A stretch of 64,000 bases of DNA from Anthoceros angustus (Eukaryota > Streptophyta > Anthocerotopsida > Anthocerotales > Anthocerotaceae). Shown here one piece after another: positions 58,306 to 64,000 of this stretch. The stretch covers positions 62,001 to 126,000 of the forward strand of contig MU008149.1 of assembly GCA_010909165.1 (NCBI GenBank), given 5' to 3'. Within the stretch, counting starts at the first letter, position 1, and every line of letters starts with the position of its first letter. The translations under genes and the position numbers were made by a program. Under the pieces are notes generated by a model. The model worked only from the letters and a program-made list of their open reading frames with translations, did no database searches and was not told the origin of the DNA.

Positions 58306-59811
58306 TCACAAGCCTTTCGGCCCGGACCATCTTAAAACAGTGCAGACAACGAAGGATCCTCCAGCAACAATAGCTAGTTTTGCCCTGGCGAGCGGAGATC
58401 TGTTTTGCTGTACTGGGAGACCTTGCACAACCCCACCATTTCTAAGGCTCGCATCTCTGGGGAGAGACACATCTTGTTCAGCAGGTGTCCGGTCAGCAGT
58501 CACCAATAGAGAGCCACGGGAAGTCTTAAGCCACGTGAAAACTGCAGGAGTAACAAGTCGGCACTTCTTCACCTTAATCTTCACTAGATTCGGACAACCA
58601 CTTGCCAGTGCCTCAATACCAGTATCAGATATTGGACAAGCCTTGATGCATAGCTTCTTCAAGGACACACACTTTGCAGCTATACAAGAGAGTTCAGAAT
58701 CACCAAAGGTCTGGCTGTTACACAAAGCAAGTCTCTCAAGAGAGAGGCAGTTTGTTGCAATAGTGCTTATGCTGGCCACAGTGGCATTGAGGCTGATCAA
58801 GACCAGCTCCTGCAGTTCCTGACACTTCCTGGCTATTGTGATAAGACCCTCATCTCCAACCCGACTAGACTTTGAACCATCAACATGTAGCTTCCGTAAG
58901 CGCCTGCATCCAGAAGCCACTGCTGATAGTCCGAAGTTGGTGCACTCCGGAGCTTTACCCACATGCAGGACTTCAAGGTCCTTCCAGCGAGAAATAGACT
59001 GCAGTCCTTTGTCAGTCAACTGCAATTTGTCGATATGCAGTTCAACCAGGCCAGGGACGTGATCGGTGATGATATCGAGGAGCTCGTCCCAGTTGCCCGT
59101 ATTCTTCGACAGCATCAGCGTGTGTAACTTCCTTGAACCAGCAATCAGAGGTGCGAACAATTGCGCGTTGAAGAGATCTTTCAAGCAAAGTCTCCGTATT
59201 TTCCCGGCTCCAGGTTGAATATACTCCGCAGGAAGATCATGCAGACCTCTCAGTCTCTTCACAGTCAAATCCTCGAGATTGATGCAGTGTTTCAAAATCG
59301 CATTCAGGCCACGAGACCCGAAGCCACACGAACCACACGACAACTTTTTCAAATGAGCGCATAGTTTCGCAAAAGCTTCCACCCCGTCGTTTGTCAGGTC
59401 TTTGCAGCCCTTGAGCTTTAATTTTCGGAGCTGCTTACAGTGCCTGCCCACCAGAACCAGGGCCCGATCATCCATCCCAGGGGTCTTCCTCTCGCACTTC
59501 AGAGCCAGCTTGGAGACATTCTCGAACCTCTGCAGAAGGGCCGGAAGATGCGAAATGATCTCCTTATGTCCCTTCAGAGTCAATCGTTGCCTGTCCTGTC
59601 CATCAACAAAATGCCACCGCTTACACACCAGGGAGCAGCTGTTCCGTTCGTCAGTGTTCAGCTTCTGAAACACCAAAGCAAGACATTCGTCGGGAAAGAG
59701 CTGCGTGAGATCGAAAGTCCCCTTTGCCACCTCCTTCTGCACGGCTTCGTGCTGCTCTTCCTCCTCCTGCTGGCCTGACGCGCAGGCCACCGACGACGTC
59801 CCCTGCCCCAT
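58306..59811 (-). CDS. F-box/LRR protein, SKIP2/VFB type
   Basis: 501-codon single-exon gene. The start is the first in-frame ATG (59811), giving MGQGTSS, close to the MGQ start of Arabidopsis SKIP2; the frame is open a little further upstream but has no ATG. The F-box reads LFPDECLALVFQKLNTDERNS through LVCKRWHFVDGQDRQRLTL (about residues 39-80). About ten leucine-rich repeats of the AMN1 type follow (ALVLVGRHCKQLRKLKLKGC, ECTNFGLSAVASGCRRLRKL, DSELSCIAAKCVSLKKLCIK). The family is the substrate-binding subunit of SCF ubiquitin ligases, joining SKP1 through the F-box. Gly2 could be myristoylated. The tail (LAIVAGGSFVVCTVLRW) is hydrophobic. No breaks. Confidence 0.95.
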   Translation of the reverse strand: MGQGTSSVACASGQQEEEEQHEAVQKEVAKGTFDLTQLFPDECLALVFQKLNTDERNSCSLVCKRWHFVDGQDRQRLTLKGHKEIISHLPALLQRFENVSKLALKCERKTPGMDDRALVLVGRHCKQLRKLKLKGCKDLTNDGVEAFAKLCAHLKKLSCGSCGFGSRGLNAILKHCINLEDLTVKRLRGLHDLPAEYIQPGAGKIRRLCLKDLFNAQLFAPLIAGSRKLHTLMLSKNTGNWDELLDIITDHVPGLVELHIDKLQLTDKGLQSISRWKDLEVLHVGKAPECTNFGLSAVASGCRRLRKLHVDGSKSSRVGDEGLITIARKCQELQELVLISLNATVASISTIATNCLSLERLALCNSQTFGDSELSCIAAKCVSLKKLCIKACPISDTGIEALASGCPNLVKIKVKKCRLVTPAVFTWLKTSRGSLLVTADRTPAEQDVSLPRDASLRNGGVVQGLPVQQNRSPLARAKLAIVAGGSFVVCTVLRWSGPKGL

Positions 59812-61440
59812 GGATTCACCGCGAAAACATGCGGCCAGAATGGCCACCAGAGAAGCCAGTTGGAACCACCACTACCACACCACCAAAATCCAACCTGGCC
59901 CACACCCTCCACGCATGCAAAACTTCGCCAGTTTCCAGATCACACAACACACCAGGAGTTCAAGACTTTCAAGCGCGATCTCCCCATTTCAAACTTGGGC
60001 TGATCCAGTCCACAAGCTCCACACCCCCCTTCACTTCACACCACAAGCAGAGCTTAGCCGGTCGACCAGCCCTAGGAGGGCGCCCGCCGAAAACCCCCGC
60101 ATAAGAGCGCCACTGTAGGACAACCACTAGCAAACCCTGGCTCAAGGGGGAATGCACTTGGTCTGTGAGACGAGCCCGCCAGCCTTGCGATCCTCGCTTG
60201 CCTTCAGGCTGGCAGCCGACACTCTCGTGAAACACTCCTTCCAGCCAGAGCCGAATGTGCGGAGAGTGCGGCCTGGCAGCGGGGAAGCTGCTGCAGGCAG
60301 TCCAAGGCTGCACCCGCGCACCGAGCATGTGCCAGGCACTGGCTGCGGCAGCTCTGAGAGTAAACGATGGCGACTATCCAAATGGGGCGGATCGGGACCG
60401 GACGACCGACTAAACAAAACAAACAAATATGTTCCAAAATGAGAAACCGAGAAGCGTTCAACCACTCCCTCCCACCCTACCTTTTACAGTAACTTACCCG
60501 GAAAGATTCCGGATGAGAAACATCCCGTTTCATACGGCCGGGCTCGGCAGATCAAGCTGGAAGCCGCAGAGCGGCGTGCTGTGGAGGCTCCATCTGGCGT
60601 CCTGGCTTGTCAGGGCCGTCCCCCGTCCTGGAGCCAGAGCAGTGTTGCTGGATTGTTGCGTCGGGTGAGGCTGTGATTCAAAGAACATGCTTATCCGAGC
60701 AAATCGGGTCTGCGTAGTTTGTTTTGTGTGTGAGGTCTGAGTGCAGGAGGAGACTCTGATCATACAGGCTTAGGGCGGCTGAAGAATCAAGATGAGCCAT
60801 GGGGATCCAAATCCGGATCCCGCTACTTTTCCAGCCCGGAGAGGTGAGGCGGGGGGCGAGGAGAGCACCAAACTGAGGGCCTTTTCGGCATGCGCAGGTT
60901 CCTATCTCTATGGATGTCGACGGTGCCAGAAGGCGCTTGACTAGGCCGACGAATCCTACCGTCCAGGATGTATGTGTAAGAAGAGATGTACGTTTGAGAC
61001 TGAAGCAGCTTGCATGCATTCCATGCCGGCTACCGTCCCGTGTTTTTCCACTTTTATTATCTGTGCGTGATGGGAACATCGTTTTTGTGTTCAGCTCTGG
61101 GGTTGGTGTTTTCCAGGGGATTGGCCACAGCTGAATACTGAAGTACGAACAACCTAACGGCTCTGGTTTTGTGATTTGCAGGTCAGGGTGGAAGGACTAG
61201 CTCGTCCTCTTGTGATGGGGATCTTTCCAACTGCCAGGCCTGGAAGTCGAATGTCCAAACAGCTGAGGAGGTCGAGGACAAACATGAATGAACTATGTAT
61301 ATTTCCCCCGCGAACGTTTGTTGACTCCATATCTGTTGAGAATAATTGTACCCAGCAGCAACAATGACCGGTGCTCTGAACGCACTAACAGCGAGTGCGC
61401 TGCGTCACTAAGTACAGGGTCAGGTTGGCACATGCATCTT
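59812..61440. other. Intergenic region between the F-box and EngB genes
   Basis: Contains the F-box promoter and 5' UTR. GC-rich at 60050-60650. Frames on both strands are short and unrecognisable. A GTGATTTGCAG acceptor-like site at about 61180 lies before an open plus-strand segment, but no gene can be built. No RNA gene seen. Confidence 0.4.
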
Positions 61441-61811
61441 CTATGTGTATCTCGCTGATATGATGCTGGACACTCTACGCCAGTTGCAACAGAAATCTAA
61501 GATGCCAAGTTCGATGTCAGTTGGACAGTCAGGGTCAAGATTGGAGAACCATGTGGTTTGAGTGCTGTAGCAGGCAGGACATCTGCTGCACAGCTGCAGG
61601 CAGGGATGACATGTCGTAACATGTCCTGCTTTATATGTCAACGTCTGATATTCACGGGACACCTGGCTTTGAGACAGGACACAGCACCAGAATGCTACAG
61701 ATACGAGTATTACCAGTCTGCTGCGCGTGTCCAATGAAGATATCAGCGGTTCTCTGTGCGAAGCTGAAGATAAACACTGGTCGCCTCATGATAACTTTCT
61801 ACCAGGATGCG

Positions 61812-63961
61812 CTACATATTATGCTGCAACCCCAACCCTGCTAGACTCGCCCTCAATCTGCCTATGCCACCGCCAGTCTCTGCGCTCACCATCATCTAGT
61901 CACAAGTAAGAATAACGTTATCAGAGACGTCCAGCAGTCAATAATTTCTAACATGAGAGATTGTACCAAAAGAAATCATACCATGGGTTGAACCAGGACT
62001 TTGTAGTGTTCGAGAGCCTGCCACCAACAAGCTCAGCATAACCATAGCATGTGGGCCTTGCAAATGTGGTAAGCACCCAGAGAGTGACATGTTACCTCTT
62101 GAATTCGGGTAGCTTGGCGAGCAATATCTATCGGAAAAAGTTGATCCGTCTTCGTTAGCACAATCTGGACGCGCGTTCCAGCACTGTGCAGGGAAAAGCA
62201 AGGAGGGATTCTCAGCTATTGGAGGCAAGACATCTTGGTCAAGGATGAAACATTCAGGATAATACCCCTCCATTAGATCGAGATACTCAATGTCCCTGGA
62301 TTTCAATCCCCACTTCACATCAACAAGCATGCACACTCTCTTCAGCTCCTTCCGTTCAACAAGATACTCTTTCACCTGCAAGTCGATGTCACACAAATCA
62401 AGATAAACGTTCTTTCCAACGAATATCACAATACTTACAGGCCGACATCATTCACAACGCAGCTCAAACAGGTAGACTGTACCAGCTCCTCCCAGGCTGT
62501 CTTTTTCTGCTCCTTGGCATATGCAAAACCGTATCCAGGTAAATCAACGAGGCATAGTTGTGATCTCAATGTGAAAAAGTTGACGGTCTGCCAACACAGA
62601 ACAAAGATAATCCTCAGACACTGTCGACCAAGTCCAGATTCATAAGGCGAGTACACCTCAGACCTGTCACCACTAGCTTTGGAAGTACCAGTTTCCACCT
62701 ACTTGTGTGAGACCTGGTTTATCCGAAGTCCAGGCAACGCCCCATCGTCTTGTCAAAGCATTCAGAAGAGATGATTTCCCAACGTTTGACCTGCCTACAA
62801 GCAGCAGAATCCTGCCTCAGCACGACATGGATCACAAAACTTGAGACCTTGGCGCTATGCGAGGAATCAAAAGAGCTTACCTAGAAATGCCACTTCTGGC
62901 AGGTTCAACTGAGGAAGTGACGATGATTGCTTTGCAGCAGCTGCAAACACCAGTTTATGAGTAAACAGCTGCAACCAAACAGCCATAGAAAAGCTTCAAA
63001 CAATTAAACCATACAAGCTTAAATCCTGAGAAGGTTTAAACAGCTGCAACAGAAGTCGGCTCGACACAAAATCCCAACCTTTGAACCAAACTCCGTATCA
63101 ATTGGTGCCCGCATTGTGAGATCATATCCACTCCTACGCAATTCCGTTGATCTCCGTCGTCCAAGCTTCTGTTACGCCACGATTCCATCTCAGTTGGTGT
63201 TCACTGGGACAACCGACATATGGCAGGTCTAGGACTCTCACTTGCTCCTCAATGAAGTCCAGCAGCTCTTGGTGAGGTTGGATTGCACGAAACTGGGCGT
63301 TTTTTGAGATGGCCACTGCCTCGACTTCTGGCTCCTTCTTTGCTGCAAACAAACCGGTTATGGAGATCAGGTTAAAGCATGAAAAACACTTAGGTCAACA
63401 CGTGGGCCGGACATACCAGTTGTCTGCACAGATAAAGCAGGTTCGATGAAGCGCTTGTTGGAGCTGTCACGGGGGTTGATCCTCATCACCCGTTTAGTGG
63501 ACTTTTTCCTCGGCAAGTGCTGTTCTCTGTATTCATCGCCGAAGGACTGTTGGGAAAAAGTTTCAGGATCATCACCCCAATTTTTCTTCACAAGAGGAAA
63601 CGATCTGAATTTCCTGCTTGCATGCGGTGCACTCCTGCCCTGGTCCACTACTGGGGACTTCCTGCTTGTGCCATCCTTGCCGGAGCGAACAGGCTGTCGT
63701 TTGGAAGCTGGCACGTATGTCTGATACAACCGGGTCTGCAAGCTGGTGTAGTGGGAGAGGCGACTAGACCAAGAATGTGCCAGGCCAGGTAGTTTGCCAA
63801 GCCTGCATTGTGGAACTGCAAAACAGGGCACACAGCGGCCAGGTGAAATCCCTGCACAGCTTCCGCTGTAGTTGATAGTAGGTGAGACACGCTGCAGGGA
63901 CCCATTCTTTAGCACAAGCAACTGACCCATGTGTAACAGTTGGCGAGCTACTAAAGAAGCC
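61812..63961 (-). CDS. EngB/YihA-type GTP-binding protein, organelle-type, multi-exon (5' end uncertain)
   Basis: Nine exons fit the frame with GT-AG introns: 63961-63417, 63342-63079, 62929-62881, 62794-62703, 62587-62483, 62375-62266, 62183-62096, 62017-61982, 61895-61812 (stop TAG). G motifs: GRSNVGKSS (P-loop, built across an intron), [20 protein letters not shown] (G3), VLTKTD (G4) and VSAETGGGI (G5). The long N-terminal part ([25 protein letters not shown]) precedes the GTPase domain, as in larger plant EngB proteins. EngB proteins act in ribosome large-subunit assembly; an organelle location is inferred. The frame is open past a TTTGCAG acceptor (63962) to the window edge, so exon 1 may lie outside. 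An apparent one-base frameshift lies near 63150. Confidence 0.85.
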
Positions 63962-64000
63962 CTGCAAAGCAAAGCGTCATCTGGTCTGGAGCCCAGAGCT

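Noticed and set aside
60152-60668. Protein-coding gene in the GC-rich region between F-box and EngB
   Set aside because: Frames on both strands are short, overlap each other and show no conserved motif; more likely promoter and 5' UTR sequence.

Overview
The window is plant nuclear DNA. Three conserved genes sit at its edges: the 3' end of a DEAH-box splicing helicase (Prp22/DHX8 type) on the left, and an SKIP2/VFB-type F-box/LRR gene and an EngB-type GTPase gene on the right. Between them lies about 55 kb of nested, mostly decayed transposable elements. The species cannot be fixed from sequence alone. The EngB introns are short (about 70-150 bp), and the LINE-like reverse transcriptase resembles, from memory, families common in algae and seed-free plants, so a bryophyte- or lycophyte-like genome is a guess and no more.

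Layout: 1-1690 helicase exon (+). 2.8-6.9 kb: a 41-bp triple repeat, two fused Copia remnants sharing one LTR end, and an unidentified stretch. 6965-41570: a Copia LTR retrotransposon on the minus strand with 159-bp LTRs, a tRNA-iMet-type primer site and a polypurine tract, split by a long insertion. The 5' half of its polyprotein lies at 38.6-40.4 kb and the 3' half at 8.6-10.3 kb. The insertion begins with an orphan left end of a CACTA-like transposon (10272). Further in are two halves of a LINE-like element (11.1-11.6 and 36.3-38 kb). The LINE is itself split by a complete 24.7-kb CACTA-superfamily transposon (11576-36274) with perfect 23-bp terminal inverted repeats, AAG target duplications and a decayed tnp2-type transposase. 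44769-46337 is a 1.57-kb deletion derivative of the same transposon family with AGT target duplications. 46.3-50 kb holds a decayed gene-like sequence with in-frame palindromic repeats. 51.9-57 kb holds two head-to-head Ty3/gypsy remnants, an LTR and simple repeats. 57.8-64 kb is genic again.

The CACTA interior is built from serial tandem duplications (0.3-1.5 kb units). In several unit pairs the copies differ mainly by 1-few-base indels, and many of these alternate CAG or CTG in one copy with CG in the other. This is either an unusual mutational signature at CHG-methylation sites or a methylation-linked sequencing artefact. The transposon termini begin CCCTA rather than CACTA, supported by two insertions with target duplications and a third left end. 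Most internal elements look dead: the tnp2 copies lack the first putative catalytic Asp and carry frameshifts.
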